A stretch of DNA of 64,000 nucleotides. Origin: Euptelea pleiosperma. Taxonomy: Eukaryota; Streptophyta; Magnoliopsida; Ranunculales; Eupteleaceae. A program made the position numbers and the translations under genes. The stretch lies in the NCBI GenBank assembly GCA_035048495.1, contig CM068553.1, forward strand, positions 6,751,259 to 6,815,258, in the 5' to 3' direction. How positions within the stretch are numbered: the first letter of the stretch is position 1; every line of letters begins with the position of its first letter. Positions 43,641-55,626 of the stretch are shown here, piece after piece. Below the pieces are notes generated by a model. It was not told where the DNA came from. It did not search any database and saw only the letters and a program-made list of their open reading frames with translations.

Positions 43641-45390
43641 TTTGATGACGGACCACAGTATGAGCCCCGTGGCATACTCGTAGAGAGTACTGACCGTATG
43701 TATGTTTGGCCCATCCCTAGGTTGACCTACATTTCCAATAATGCTGATCTCTATCCTTTAGATCTAAGTACCCCAAATAATGCTCAAAATCATACGGTTA
43801 ATAAAAAATAATGAAATTACTATAATCAACGGTTAGAAATCAGTAATGAGGATGATTTTTGGTCTGCAGGTCCCACCTAAGGATTGGCCAAACATCCATA
43901 CAGTCATCGATCTCTAAGAGTGTGCCAACTAGGTAATACTGTGGACTGTAATCAACGTTGATGACGGACGTCCGTCATCAAAGATTTATTCCATCACGAG
44001 CTCATCTAATCGTTTCAAATCCGTATAGCACAGATTATGCGGGGGCAGATCACTGTTCAACAGATAGTATTGGACCCACATAAGAAATTGCAGACATTTT
44101 ATGATTCTCATCTACTTTTCTTCCTCGAAAACGATCAGAGATTGTGATGAAGGTGCAGCTTGCTTGGTAAGGTTTTGTTGATTGTTGAAACCAGGACCTG
44201 GAGAAAAATATTTGCTGTTCCCAGGAACCTTCCAATTTTGAAGCTTCCCCTCCTCTTTAAATGCTACATGGAGCACTCTATTGGGTTCCCTGACCTTATA
44301 GATGTTTGGGTTTGGCCCACCTTTTGATGGAACAATATAAAAAGACAAAAAAAACAGCGAAACTGGCGATTTGTAGCTGTTAGATTTTAGCAAATCATAA
44401 AAAGCTCAAAATCCAACGGTCCGAAATAACCCCATTAAAATTCCCATATCCAACGGCTAGAAATCATCAATTAAAATTATTTTTGGTGTATAGGTCTACC
44501 AAGAGGTGGGCCAAACATGCATGGATATATAGGCCCAAAAGAGGGTACCACGTGGTATTATTGGAAGGGGACTTCACAGGGGACAGCAAACTCGAGCTCC
44601 AAGTCTCCAACGGAAGAGAAGGGTAATGACCCACAGAGGAAATTAGATCCATTGGCGATTTCAAGCTGTTGGATACGAGTATTCCAAATAGTAGAATCTC
44701 TGGCTAAAAAGCAACCAATTGAAACGATTGAAATTCAATGGCTAGAAATCACCAACCAAGCTGAGTTTTGGTATGTGGGTCTACCTAGGAATGGGCCAGA
44801 CATCCATATGGTCAGTAGTACTCTATAAGAATGCGCCAAGTGAAAAAGAATGCAGATATCCAACGGCTGAATTTTGTTTGAAGGTTCATCGCTAGACATT
44901 CTTGAGTCAGTGGGTCGAAGAGTGCTTCATATTGCAACGTGAGAAGCACAACTGCTTTTACAAGGGATCGTGGTTACTTGTCTCCATTGAGTCACGGTGG
45001 ATCACGTTTTCTCCGTTCGCACGTGATAAACAAAAAAAATTAAACGTGCAACACGTGGGTGGCAGGTGCGTTTTGCACGTGATTAACAAATAAATTCTAA
45101 ATAAAAAATATAATGTACATGACGTGTACCAATTTTGATGCATATTTACTCAGTGATTTCTAAGCGTTGGATTGGAGTCATTTTCATGGGTTAATTTTTA
45201 CCGTAGGAATTTGAGCATTTTATTGACCATTATTTGGATACAACGATATCCAAAGGTTTGAAATCACCAATCAGGCTGATTTTTGGTTTGTAGGCTCATC
45301 CCCGGATTGGACAAACATCCATACGGTCAGCGTCCTCTAAAGGCCACGTGGCTCATATTGTAGGCAGTCAGCAAAATTTTACTCCAGGTG
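43640..45390. mobile_element. Series of family A and C foldbacks
   Basis: 43640-43995 has TTTGATGACGGAC and GTCCGTCATCAAAG ends. 44240-44850 is two overlapping family C-like foldbacks with a G-box core at about 44548. 45145-45390 has family A arms with CCACGTGG near 45341. No gene. Confidence 0.6.
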
Positions 45391-46170
45391 TGGTTTCACA
45401 ATTTGTGGGGTGCAAATAAATTTTCCCTGTTACAAAGCAAGCATGATATTTTTCATTATTTTCAAAAGTTCCCTCAACTCTCTCAAAATTGTTCCTCCCA
45501 ATTTCTATCCAAAACTGTTTCTTCTCTCACATTCTCTCTCGAGTCTCAACATCCCTACCCACTCTCTCACACGTGTCTTTCGCTAGTTATATATTACAAA
45601 GGCAGTGCTTAGTTCTTCATAATTTGGCATTATTTATTTGTAAAATGCCCTAATTTGTATTAATCATGTGGTATATACCCAAGGGTACATCAAAAAATTT
45701 CAAAAAAAAAAAGAGTTTTGTAACCATAGATCGTGAAGTAACATATCTAACTAATTTGATTGTAAGAAAAAAACAACAACCGTATATCCAAGATCTAGAA
45801 CCTTAAAGCTTGATCAAACCACATTGATCTAATCATGATAATCAAATTATTAACATACTTGTGAATCGCTTCCTCTGCACTTGATGGCTTGCCTGTGGAT
45901 GAGTGAATTCTTTTCTCTTCTTCCTTTGTCAAAATCGATGAGACTGGGAATGGCATGGTGAACAGAAATCTTTCCCATCATAGTAACTAATGCAAGAGGG
46001 GATTGCACTTTCCTCTTCTTAATAAGTGCCTAACATATTTTCAAAATAGGAACAATATTAATTTTCTCAAGATCACTCTTGATATTCTAAAGAACTAGTT
46101 TCCTAATTCTTCTCAATCTCTTAGTTGACAACTATAGAACCGACTTTATTAAAACGTGTGTGGGTGTGTA
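45391..46170. other. Unassigned intergenic sequence
   Basis: No gene and no recognised repeat. Confidence 0.35.
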
Positions 46171-46564
46171 GGGGTGTCAACGGGTCAGTTCTGGTTCGGT
46201 TCCTAAGGTGACCAGAACCGAAACAAACGGTTCCGGTTCTTATCGGTTCGGGTACTTATCGGTTCCGGTTCTCAAAGTGATGGTACCAGAACCGGAACCG
46301 ATTATATAGTTTTTGTCGGTTCCAGTTTCGGGTATAACGGGTCCAATCTTGGTAATATGAGAATTTTTACACTATATTTATATATTGGTTCCGGTTCTTA
46401 TCGGTTCGGTTTCGGTTCCATATTAGAGTACCGGAACCGTAACCATTAGTTTCCGTTCGGTTCCAGTTCCGGTTCTTTTTAATCGGTTCCCAAAAATGTA
46501 GTACCGGAACCGTTGTTTTCGGTTCCGGTTCGGTTCCGGTTAAATCGGGTAAAATTGACACCCA
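46171..46564. mobile_element. GGTGTCAA-ended element made of GGTTCCGG words
   Basis: Ends GGGGTGTCAACGGGT and AAAATTGACACCC are inverted. The interior is a degenerate array of GGTTCCGGTTC and CGGAACCG on both strands, so it can fold extensively. A translated stretch rich in N-R-T is a by-product of this array, not a protein. Confidence 0.65.
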
Positions 46565-47924
46565 TATGGGTGTGCCATATATACATAGAAACTCTTATGA
46601 TCTGAATCTTACGATTCACTCACTCCCTTCCAAAACTGCTCTCTCATAAGCCTCCATCTTCCCAACTTTACCCCCAACAATATGTATCCATCTGCCTTCT
46701 CTAGTTTAATAATATTACTAGAGTGGCATGCGCAATGCAAGTGTTGCTTAAGATATGGAATTAAAATATTACGCGCATAATTTAGACAACCTAATTTACT
46801 CTTTTGCACTCCACTATTAATCATAAAAACTAATTTATAAGGATATTATAGGAATTTTAATTTAATAAAAATATGAAACTATAACTAAGCAAAAAAAAAA
46901 AAAAATAGTAAATGGATATCATTGGAAAGATCATGACGAGAGCTTTCTAAGGGTACTATTTTTACAGCAAAATTTGAAAATTTTCAAATGTAAAAAAAAA
47001 TTCCTTACAAGACAACAATACATTTTGTAGAGGAAAAAAATATAGGAAGCGTTCTCTCCTCTTAAGAACATGATGTTTAGATGCAAAAGTTAATGTATCT
47101 TTTAAATAGGTTATGTAATGATAAAAAAATAATTTTTTTTATTATAACGCCAAGCCCATTTTCGATTTGGGCGTTAATTTCGAAAATAATATAATGAGGT
47201 TGGGGAGCTTTACTGTTATAAGGGCCGTTGTTTAAACCATGGTATAAAGTTTCAAAATATTTTTCAAAAATGAAAATGAAAATACAAATTTTATTTTTCA
47301 AAATATTATTATTAAAAAAAATATTGGCACCATGAAACAAGAAGACTAGTTGGCAAAATGGGATGTTGAAAATCTTATCACCATTGGAGCAAAAGTTTTG
47401 TTTTTAGAGGGAAACTAGCTAAAGGCCCTCCTTCCAGGATTTTCCTAGAAACCCCATCTTCTCATTTGATTTTCAATTGAATTTTACTTTTGACTTTCTC
47501 CAATCTAACACTTCAATCCTTAGTTCTCTACCTTCAAGAGAACGTTTCAAACACGAACTCTATAAGCAAGAAAATGGCAAATCTGCTTTCAACTTTCATT
47601 GTTAGCAGTAGCACTGAAGGAAGTGAATTTGGTGCCTGGGACAAGAAATAGTTCGGTCCCGGTTCGGATCAAGGTATATCAAAATTTGATCCCGATTTCG
47701 AATATGTTGATCCATATATAATTGAATCATGTTTCATGACCAAAATCTGAACCAAGAGTTGCATGTTTAAGTGGACGCGTATTCAATCGAAACCGACTTG
47801 GATCCTACTTGTCTGATCCATATTGGACACATTTTTTCTTGGGATTGCAATTTTGAATATCCAAGTCAGTCAGACCATCCCCATTTCATGCCACCATCCC
47901 CATTTCATGCCAATTGGTGTGCCA
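46565..47924. other. AT-rich intergenic region
   Basis: About 47130-47240 is a decayed family B fragment (GGGCCGTTGTTTAAACCATGG). The rest shows no gene or clear repeat. Confidence 0.4.
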
Positions 47925-47984
47925 CTCCGGATTAGTAATCTGATACAAAATCAATTAGGCATACATGGACCCGGTACAGATCTG

Positions 47985-48527
47985 ACAGCCAGGCCGTCCT
48001 TACCATAAGGCCATAAAGGTGGTCACCTTTGGCCCAGGTTAGAGAAGGCTGCAGCTTACTGGCTACATGGATGTTTAGCCCACCCCTTGTTGGATATACA
48101 ATCAAAAGTCGACCTGATTCGTTATCTCTAAGCATAGATTTTAGTACTTTTTTTTAATTAGGATTGATTCTAGCTATTGGATTCAAGCATGTTTTTTGGC
48201 TAGAAATCATCAATCAAGCTGATTTTTACTGTGTTTATCCACCAATAGATGGGCTGAACATCCGCATAGTTATTAGGCCCAAAAAAATGATCTATGTATG
48301 GCCATGAAAGTCCTCTGCACGGAATGCGATGTGAGGGCCGGGAGTCCTCTGCAACTAAATTTCTTCTGTAGCTTTTGATTATCATGAATAGTTGTTAAAT
48401 AAAATTTTCTACAATAAAGAGAATTAAATATTTTAATTAAAACATATATACTAATATGTTAAATATAAAAACAGACTTATAAGGAGTTTTTGCCTTAGGC
48501 CTCAACTTGCATCGACACGGCCCTGTT
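47985..48527. mobile_element. hAT-type element, longer relative of 55966-56280
   Basis: Starts CAGCCAGGCCGTCCTTACC and ends ACACGGCCCTG; the interior has the GTGGTCACCTTTGGCCCAG and GCCTTAGGCCTCAA blocks of the shorter copy. The paralogous segment at 53285-53300 is continuous (CAGATCTGATAGAGG), marking the empty site. Confidence 0.6.
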
Positions 48528-48704
48528 GATAGAGCAACATATGGTTCGGGACTCATTAATATCGAATTAAGTTTCCGGTTGATCCGATCCATTGACAGCC
48601 CTACTAAGGATGTACAAAAAGATGGTAAAAGAAATAAGAAAACACAGTTAGTCGTCTCTCTATGTATATGAAAGACGTGAACATAATCTTTTAGGTATTT
48701 AATA

Positions 48705-49072
48705 CAAGCTTTAAAAGGGACAATTAATGGATTGGGAGCGTTACCATTTTTGCCGTTATAACAGATTGTAACGAACAAGACCAAAAACGGGAAAAATGGA
48801 AAATAACGAAAAATAATGGAAAGAACGGGTAAAAAATGGATCGAAAATTGAAAAATCAAAATTACGTTCGTTTTTCTAATAATTTTTAAATAAATTAAAG
48901 TCGTTAATTTCGTTATAACAGCCGTTATTTTCCAAAAAAAAAATGGTTGTTATAACTAAAAATAGCGGGTGTTATTTTCTGAACATTAAAACATTATGTA
49001 CCGTAACGGGGAAGATCCATTTCCATTATAACGGCCGTTAGTTTTGTTATAACGGCCGTTTTTTAAACCATG
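48705..49072. mobile_element. Family B MITE shared by two C2 segments
   Basis: Flanks ATTTAATA (48697-48704) and ATTTTATA (49073-49080). The same insertion is at 55627-55867 in the paralogous segment, so it predates that duplication. Confidence 0.75.
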
Positions 49073-49166
49073 ATTTTATATACCCACACATATCTATCAA
49101 GATGATTACTACGTGATACAAATAAAATATTACGTCCAAACACACAATCCATTCCAACTAAACCTT

Positions 49167-49661
49167 TCACCCATACGACACCGGAATTCCTAGAGCTATC
49201 GTCCCACAATAATTCATGTTAGGAGGCTGAGCTCTTAATGGCAGCAACGTCCGAGCGACGTAGTCCGGTACTTTTAATCTAACAGAGAGATTAATGATAC
49301 CGTTACGTTCACCGTCGTATTCCCTCAACCGATAACTTAAAAAGTGCAAGTAGTTGGGAGGAATATAATCTCCCATGAAATCGGAAACGGGAATGTTGGC
49401 TCCTCCTATCGTCCTCACCCCTGTAGCAGTCTTGCATTGCACCTCTACCCTAATATGTCGAACAGAATGGGGCAGTGCTAAGTCGAATTTCTCGTTCCAT
49501 GAAGGGTAGCTAGCACCTTCGCTGTCGATGGTCGTTGAACAACAGTTCTGAGAGTCTGTTCGAACAGTAACGAAAGCGTTCTTCTTGATCCAACGGCGGC
49601 GGAGACGTAGGTCCTCGGCGGAGATAATGGTTACCTCTAAAGAACGTGAAATCTTCTCCAT
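49167..49661 (-). CDS. C2-domain protein, BAP-like, copy 2
   Basis: An intact single-exon frame of 164 residues, nearly the same as copy 1 through the C2 domain (SLEVTIISAEDL, SYPSWNEKFDLAL, GANIPVSDFMGDY, INLSVRLKVPDY). It ends IPVSYG without the last three residues of copy 1. TATA-like TATGTATATA is at about 49696-49705. A W-box complement GGTCAA lies at 50145-50150. A 24-base G run (49796-49819) sits about 135 bases before the ATG, where copies 1 and 3 have ordinary sequence. Likely a membrane-associated regulator of stress or defence responses, by family. Confidence 0.85.
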   Translation of the reverse strand: MEKISRSLEVTIISAEDLRLRRRWIKKNAFVTVRTDSQNCCSTTIDSEGASYPSWNEKFDLALPHSVRHIRVEVQCKTATGVRTIGGANIPVSDFMGDYIPPNYLHFLSYRLREYDGERNGIINLSVRLKVPDYVARTLLPLRAQPPNMNYCGTIALGIPVSYG

Positions 49662-49795
49662 GTTCGAGTAGATTAGCTGGTGGGTTCATGAGTCCTATGT
49701 ATATAGAAGTTGGGGAGAGCGAAGTTGGGTCGAAACAAGAGAGAAACCGTGACGGGGTTTCTTTCCAAGACTCGGTCCGGTAATCCAGACTCCAA

Positions 49796-49819
49796 GGGGG
49801 GGGGGGGGGGGGGGGGGGG
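49796..49819. repeat. 24-base poly-G run
   Basis: Uninterrupted guanines between CCAAG and CGGCG in the upstream region of C2 copy 2. Could form a G-quadruplex, or could reflect assembly error. Confidence 0.8.
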
Positions 49820-50334
49820 CGGCGTTAATTCGTCAATCTAGACCTTCAAGTGCGGCAACTGGTTGGCTGGGCCTAGATACTTGAATACGTCAGTCAGACA
49901 AGGCTGACGGTCTATTCAAGATTTAAAACGGTGGACAATAATGTATAAATATCCAATGGTTAGGATTGCCTCAAAATTGAATTTTAATGGATGATTGGGA
50001 TGTTGCCACGTATACGGAACACATTATAGAAGATGGCTGAGAAGACTTTGGGACGATGTAGCAAAGGGGATATGAAACTTCCTCGACGACCCAATGGAGA
50101 AGACTCAAGGAGACGTTGCAAAGACAAACATTGACGAAATCAATGGTCAACCTAAAAAGTTTGAAATTTGGCAGGTCGTTTTATCTTGCGTCACAGAGCT
50201 GATCTCATCAGTAAAAAAACGGATGAGGTCACAGATTAAGCGGGGGCGGATCACAGTTCAACGGATATTGTGGGCCACATAACGGATGTTGTGTGTTATC
50301 ACCTTGATATTTGCAATGCAATTTTTCAAACATT

Positions 50335-50570
50335 AGGGCCGGTCTTTCGGACAAATCTTGTCAGCAACCATTTGCAGACTTAAAAGTATGTAAACATCGC
50401 ATCAACCATTGAATGCTCATTGAAAAACGTGTTCTTAATTTATAAAATATATTTTTTTAAAACATTGAATTAACACAATTTTCAAGGGACATCCAACCGT
50501 ACTGACAATGTTTGCATACTTTTAAGTCTGGAAATGGCTGCAGACTAGATTCGTCCCTCTAAAATGCCCT
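50335..50570. mobile_element. Foldback with GCAGACTTAAAAGTATG arms
   Basis: GCAGACTTAAAAGTATGTAAACAT-type left arm pairs with ATGTTTGCATACTTTTAAGTC at the right, with TTGAAAAACGTGTT and AACACAATTTTCAA inside. Another copy is at 61268-61800, interrupted by a family B element. Confidence 0.65.
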
Positions 50571-50611
50571 TTCTTGGAAAAGGCTTTTTCAAAATAGTAG
50601 ATTGTTTGGAT

Positions 50612-50991
50612 CATGATTTTAAAAACGGCCGTTTAAACGGTAACGCCCCAAGCCCGTTTCCGTTAAAACCGTTTAAAAACGTTTTATCGGTTTTGAAAAG
50701 AACGGTCGTTCTTTGTTTTAACGGCCGCTAAAATCATTTAAATTGTCGTTAAAATCATTTAAACAGCCATTTAATTCTAAAAAAAATTGTGAAAAAAAAC
50801 GGCCGTTAAATCCGTTTAATTTCGGTTAAATTCCATTTTTTTTTATTAAATTTGAATTTCAGCGCCATTTTTTCCGTTAAATTCTATTTTTCCCAATTTT
50901 GCCCCTGGCCGTTTGAATTTGTTTTAAAGGCCGTTTAAATGATAACGCCCCCAGTCTGTTTAACCGTTAAAACGGCCTCCTTTAAACCTTG
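50612..50991. mobile_element. Family B MITE (TTTAAAC subfamily)
   Basis: Ends CATGATTTTAAAAACGG and TTTAAACCTTG; flanks GTTTGGAT (50604-50611) and TTTTGGAT (50992-50999). Confidence 0.8.
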
Positions 50992-51150
50992 TTTTGGATG
51001 ATAATTTTTTTTTAATTATTTATTCATAAATATTTATTTATAAACCAAAAAGTCTTTTTTTTTTTATAAAAGTAATCGAAAGTCGTTTTTCAAGTAAAAA
51101 AAAAACTCATTTTTTAAAATTTTGCTCGCTCAATGAACATAATAAACAAA

Positions 51151-51845
51151 GGGTAGCGTTATTTGCACATACCTTTTTTTTGAGTGACACCCACCTCTTA
51201 TTTGCACATACCCAAAGTTGTGTGGAAAAAAAAAAAAATTGAACGAAGAGAAACTTACCACCACCGTCCTCTTCTTCTTCACCACCACTACACCACCACT
51301 ACTCCCTCCCTCCTTCTCTCTCTCTTACCTGGTGGTAGGCGACGGCCTCCTCCTCTTCTTCTCTGGGCAGCCTCCATCTCCTCTTCTTCTTCTTCTCCTA
51401 ACAGCCTCCTCTCTCTCTCTTTCTCTCTTCTTAAAAAAAAAAATTCTATATCAATAGTTGACTACCGATATGGCCAAAGCCATGTCCACCATGTGTTACC
51501 TATACGGGCGAAAAAAAAAATTTTAAGAGAGAGGGGGAGAAAGAGATCTCTCCCTCCTCTTCCTTCTCCTCCTCTTCTTTTTCTTCTTCCCCTCTCTCTC
51601 TCTCTCCCTCCCTCCTCTTCCTTCTCCTCCTCCTCTTCTTCTCCCTCCCTCCCTCCCTCCCCCTCTCGGAGAAGAAGAGGAGGCCGCTTGGAGAAGAAGA
51701 TGAAGAGGTGGAGGAGGAGGAAGAAGAAGAGGATCTTCTTCTCTCCAGTGTTAGAGGTTTTTTGTTTTTAGGTGTTGTAACTTATTTGCACACACCAAGA
51801 GGTAGGTGTCACTCAAAAAAAAGGTGTGTGCAAATAACGCCATCC
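51151..51845. mobile_element. MITE with GGCGTTATTTGCACA ends and pyrimidine-rich interior
   Basis: GGGTAGCGTTATTTGCACA and TGTGCAAATAACGCCATCC are inverted, as are TTTTTTGAGTGACACC and GGTGTCACTCAAAAAA. The interior is long CTT/CTC and GAAGAAG simple sequence. An open frame of 195 residues across it is low-complexity and not a gene. Confidence 0.7.
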
Positions 51846-52506
51846 TAAAAAAAAAAACCAAATTCCCACCCCTCCCCGTCTATTACTCTCTTCAATTATA
51901 GTGGTGGGACCCACTATGAAAGAGATGAAGACATCTTGCATTAATGATGACCTAATCGACCTTTGAAAGAAAAATACATCTATTCTACTTATTAACGCAC
52001 GAAGGGCTTATTGCGTGCCTCGCGCTAAACCCCATTATCCCATTTTGCATTAGAGGCCCCTACTTTATTGAAAAATAGTGACTTTTCTGAAAGTATATTT
52101 TTCTTAAAATGGCCATTTGGATTGGATCATAATTAATGCAAAATGTATATTTTCTCTTGTCAGGCGATTGATGAGAATGATGGATGGGGAGTAGGGTTTC
52201 TTTGTTTATTATCTTCATTGAGCTACCAAAATTTAAATCAGCTGATTTTTGGTTTACTGGTCCTCCAAGGGACGGGCTAAACATCAATACGGTCAGTGCC
52301 CTCTAATAGTATGCCACGTGGCTTATATATGGTGGGTTGTGACCAGCTTTGGTCACAACATCTTGTGACAGAGCAGCACTATATGGTGAGCCACGTGGTA
52401 GCCATTTAACAACGAGTGTCGCGTGTAAGTTGTTCATTAAGTCATCCTGTTTACTCACAAGGAAAGTTCCCCAGTTCTTCACATTGATCAAAAAGGGTGG
52501 AATGGT
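51846..52506. other. Intergenic with a partial family A arm
   Basis: 52230-52360 carries CTGATTTTTGGTTTACTGG, GCCACGTGGC and ACATCTTGTGACA, the right half of a family A element. No gene. Confidence 0.5.
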
Positions 52507-52514
52507 GTTCTAAG

Positions 52515-52887
52515 CATGGTTTTAAAATGGCCGTTTAAACGGTAACGCCCCAATCCCATTTCCGTTAAAACTGTTTAAACACGTTTTATTGTTTTTGAAT
52601 TAAACGGTCATTTTTTTGTTTTAACAGCCGTTAAAATCGTTTAAACAGCCGTTTAATTATAAAAAATTTTGTGAAAAAAACGGCCGTTAAATCTGTTTAA
52701 TTCCGTTTAATTTCCGTTAAATTCTATTTTTTTTTTAAATTTCAAATTTTGAATTTCAGTGCCATTTTTTTCGTTTTTTTTTCGTTAAATTCTATTTTTT
52801 CCATTTTTACCCCTGGCCGTTTCAATCCGTTTTAACGGTAACGCCCCCAGTCCGTTTAACTGTTAAAACGGCCTCCTTTAAACCTTG
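52515..52887. mobile_element. Family B hAT-type MITE with perfect 8-bp target duplication
   Basis: GTTCTAAG on both sides (52507-52514, 52888-52895); ends CATGGTTTTAAAA and TTTAAACCTTG. TTTAAAC subfamily. Confidence 0.88.
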
Positions 52888-52895
52888 GTTCTAAG

Positions 52896-53425
52896 TACAA
52901 TTTCACCTAAGGATTATGACTGTCAATGGATCGGGTGCAAGTAAATCCTAATCTGGTACCAATTCAATAAGAACATAGTCCGAACGTGGACTAGAATTGA
53001 TCGATAGAACGAGTAGAATTCCAGACCGGTTCCGATCTAGTCCACTATATTAAGTAGAATTTTTTTAATTTCAATTATAGTTTAACTTAACTCAAAAATT
53101 GATATATTATAACATAATGACAAAAAACTAGATATAAAATTGGTAAAATTATCTTTGTATTAAAATATAATTCATATTATACTATCTTTTTTATTAATAT
53201 AAAAATTAATATATATCAGATCAGATCAGGTCAGTATCAGTAATCCGATACAAAATCAAATAGGCATAGATGGACCCGGCTTGTACAGATCTGATAGAGG
53301 GACATATGGTTCCGGACTCATTAATATCAAATCCGATTTCCGGTTGATCCGATCCCTTGACAGCCCTCTACTAAGGATGTACAAAAAAGATGATGAAAAG
53401 AAAAAAGAAAAAAGCACTGTTAGTT
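52896..53425. other. Intergenic, start of the third C2 segment
   Basis: From 53220 it aligns with 47925-48640. No gene. Confidence 0.45.
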
Positions 53426-53433
53426 CTTTTATG

Positions 53434-53864
53434 CAAGGTTTAAAGGAGGCCGTTTTAACGGTTAAACGGACTGGGGGCGTTACCGTTTAAACCGTTAAAA
53501 CGGATTGATACGGCCAGGGGCAAAAATGGAAAAAAAAACCCGGCAAAAATGGAATTTAAAGGAATTAAACGGGTTTTAACGATTTTAACGGAAAAAATGG
53601 CGCTGAAATTCAAATTTTGAAATTTGAAAAAAAAAAAAAAAACAGAATTAAATGATTTTAACAGAATTTAACGGAAATTAAACGGATTTAACGGCCGTTT
53701 TTTTCACAAATTTTATCAGAATTAAACGGCTGTTTAAATGATTTTAACGGACGTTAAAACAAAAAAACGGCCATTTTTTTCAAAACCAATAAAACGTGTT
53801 TAAACGATTTTAACGGAAATGGGCTCGGGGCGTTACCGTTTAAACGGCCGTTTTTAAAACCATG
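53434..53864. mobile_element. Family B MITE (TTTAAAC subfamily, long)
   Basis: Ends CAAGGTTTAAAGG and TTTTTAAAACCATG; flanks CTTTTATG (53426-53433) and CTTTTTTG (53865-53872). By eye about 19 AACGG or CCGTT words in 431 bases. Confidence 0.8.
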
Positions 53865-53908
53865 CTTTTTTGTACATACATGAAAGACTGAAAATAATCT
53901 ATTAGGTA

Positions 53909-55619
53909 GCTATATAACAAAACAGGGAAGTTGTCTCCCCACATACCCCCTCTTATCTATTTCAACAAAGAAGGGCCGAGGTGTTATCCCTCAAATGGAC
54001 GGTGGATCTCAGCCACCCACACCTGATTTTTGCAAATGATTTGACGGGGAGTGTCGAGGACACAGGTCACCCACTATCAATATAATAAGTGATTGTAGTT
54101 TTCTTATCCCCATCTTTATCTTATATGGCTTCAATAATGAGTGGCTGAGATCCACTATACTTCATATTGATGGCTGAGATTAACTACCACCCAGATTTTG
54201 ACAAACACTTTGTCGGAAAGTGCCGCAGGCACGGGCCACCCATGCATATAACAAGACAACTCAGTTGTATTCTCTTATCTTATCCATCCATCTAATCTGG
54301 ACGGTTAGATAAAGAATGGTTGAGATCAAATTCATCGATCTAACGTGGACGGTTAGATTTCAGCCACTCAATCCACCTCATTTGACTTCAATTTATTTAA
54401 AATTTGAATTTCAACACCGTTATTTTTTGTTATTTCTATTATTTTTCCATTTCTCCCTCTGTGCGTTACAATCCATTATAACAGCCATTATAATGGAAAA
54501 AATGGCAACACCCTAGTCTCTTATACCGTTTGAATGCCAAAGACACCCAATTTTTGCAAACACTTTTGTCGGAGAGTGCCGTGGGCATGGGCCATTTACT
54601 ATCTATATAACAAAACAAGACGGTTGTCTCCCCCTCTTATCCGGCTTCATAAAGGATGGCTGAGATCTTATCACACCAAATGGAGGGTGGATCTCAGCCA
54701 CTCACACCCAATTTTGACAAATGCTTTGTTGATGCGTGTCGTGGGCACGAGTCACTTACTATTTACCTACATATAAGGAATGAAATGGGTTGGATTTACA
54801 TATAGCCCAAGGGTCAGGCTCAAGAGACCCACTTTTTATACCTCGAGAGGGGTGTTAAAACGGATTGAAACGGCCAGGGGCAAAAATGGAAAAAATAGAT
54901 TTTAATGATTTAACGAAAAAAAGTGGTGCTGAAATTCAAAATTTGAAATTTAAAATAAAAAAAAATAGAATTTAACGAAAATTTAATGGTTTTCTTATAC
55001 CCCTCTTATCTTATATGGCTTCAATAATGAGTGGCTGAGATCTAATTTTGACAAACACTTTGTCGGTAAGTGCCGCGGGCACGGGCCACCCACGCATATA
55101 TCAAGACAACTCAGTTGTATTCTCTTCTCTTATCCATCCATCTAATGTGGACGATTAGATAAAGAGAGGTTGAGATTAAATACATCGATCTAATGTGGAC
55201 GGTTAGATTTCAGCCACTCAATCCGCCTCATTTGACCTCAATTTATTCAAAATTTAAATTTTAACACTGTTATTTTTTATTATTTCTGTTATTTTCCCAT
55301 TTCTCCATCTGTGCGTTACAATCCGTTATAACAGCCGTTATAAAAAATGGTAACGCCCCAGTCCGTTATACCGTTTGAGTGCCGAAGGCACCCAATTTTT
55401 GCAAACGCTTTTGTCGGAGAGTGCCGAGGGCATGGGCCATTTACTATTCTATATAACAAAACATATTGGTTGTCTCCCTACTTATACCTCATCTTATAAG
55501 CATCAACAAAGAAGGGCCGAGATCTAATCCTCCCCCAAATGGATGGTGGATCTCCCCCATTCACTTGATTTTGGCAAATTCTTTATCGAGGAGTGCCAAT
55601 GGCACGGGGCACCTACTAG
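53909..55619 (+). mobile_element. Tandem Helitron-like array of seven units
   Basis: Units begin (T/G)CTATATAACAAAAC or close variants and end with a GTGCC-nnn-GGCAC hairpin followed after about 10 bases by ACTA; the final one ends CTAG. Hairpins lie near 54046, 54222, 54573, 54738, 55070, 55416 and 55592. The whole array sits between A (53908) and T (55620), the Helitron target. The paralogous segment is uninterrupted there (A48697-T48698). It also splits one copy of the ATTTTATA target duplication of the adjacent family B MITE exactly after its first A. No RepHel protein, so non-autonomous. Confidence 0.8.
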
Positions 55620-55626
55620 TTTTATA

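Larger units (their letters stand above)
47925..50330. repeat. Duplicated segment carrying C2 copy 2
   Basis: Aligns in order with 53220-57390 (copy 3): CCGATACAAAATCAA-type sequence, ACAGCCCT, ACTAAGGATGTACAAAAA, a family B MITE, the C2 gene and its upstream region. Differences are mostly transposon insertions. Confidence 0.7.

Noticed and set aside
46367..46561. Asn/Arg/Thr-rich frame
   Set aside because: By-product of the GGTTCCGG word array in a transposon.
51184..51771. Open frame of 195 residues, rich in S, L, P and R
   Set aside because: It is entirely CTT/CTC and GAAGAAG simple sequence inside a MITE with clear inverted ends; no domain.
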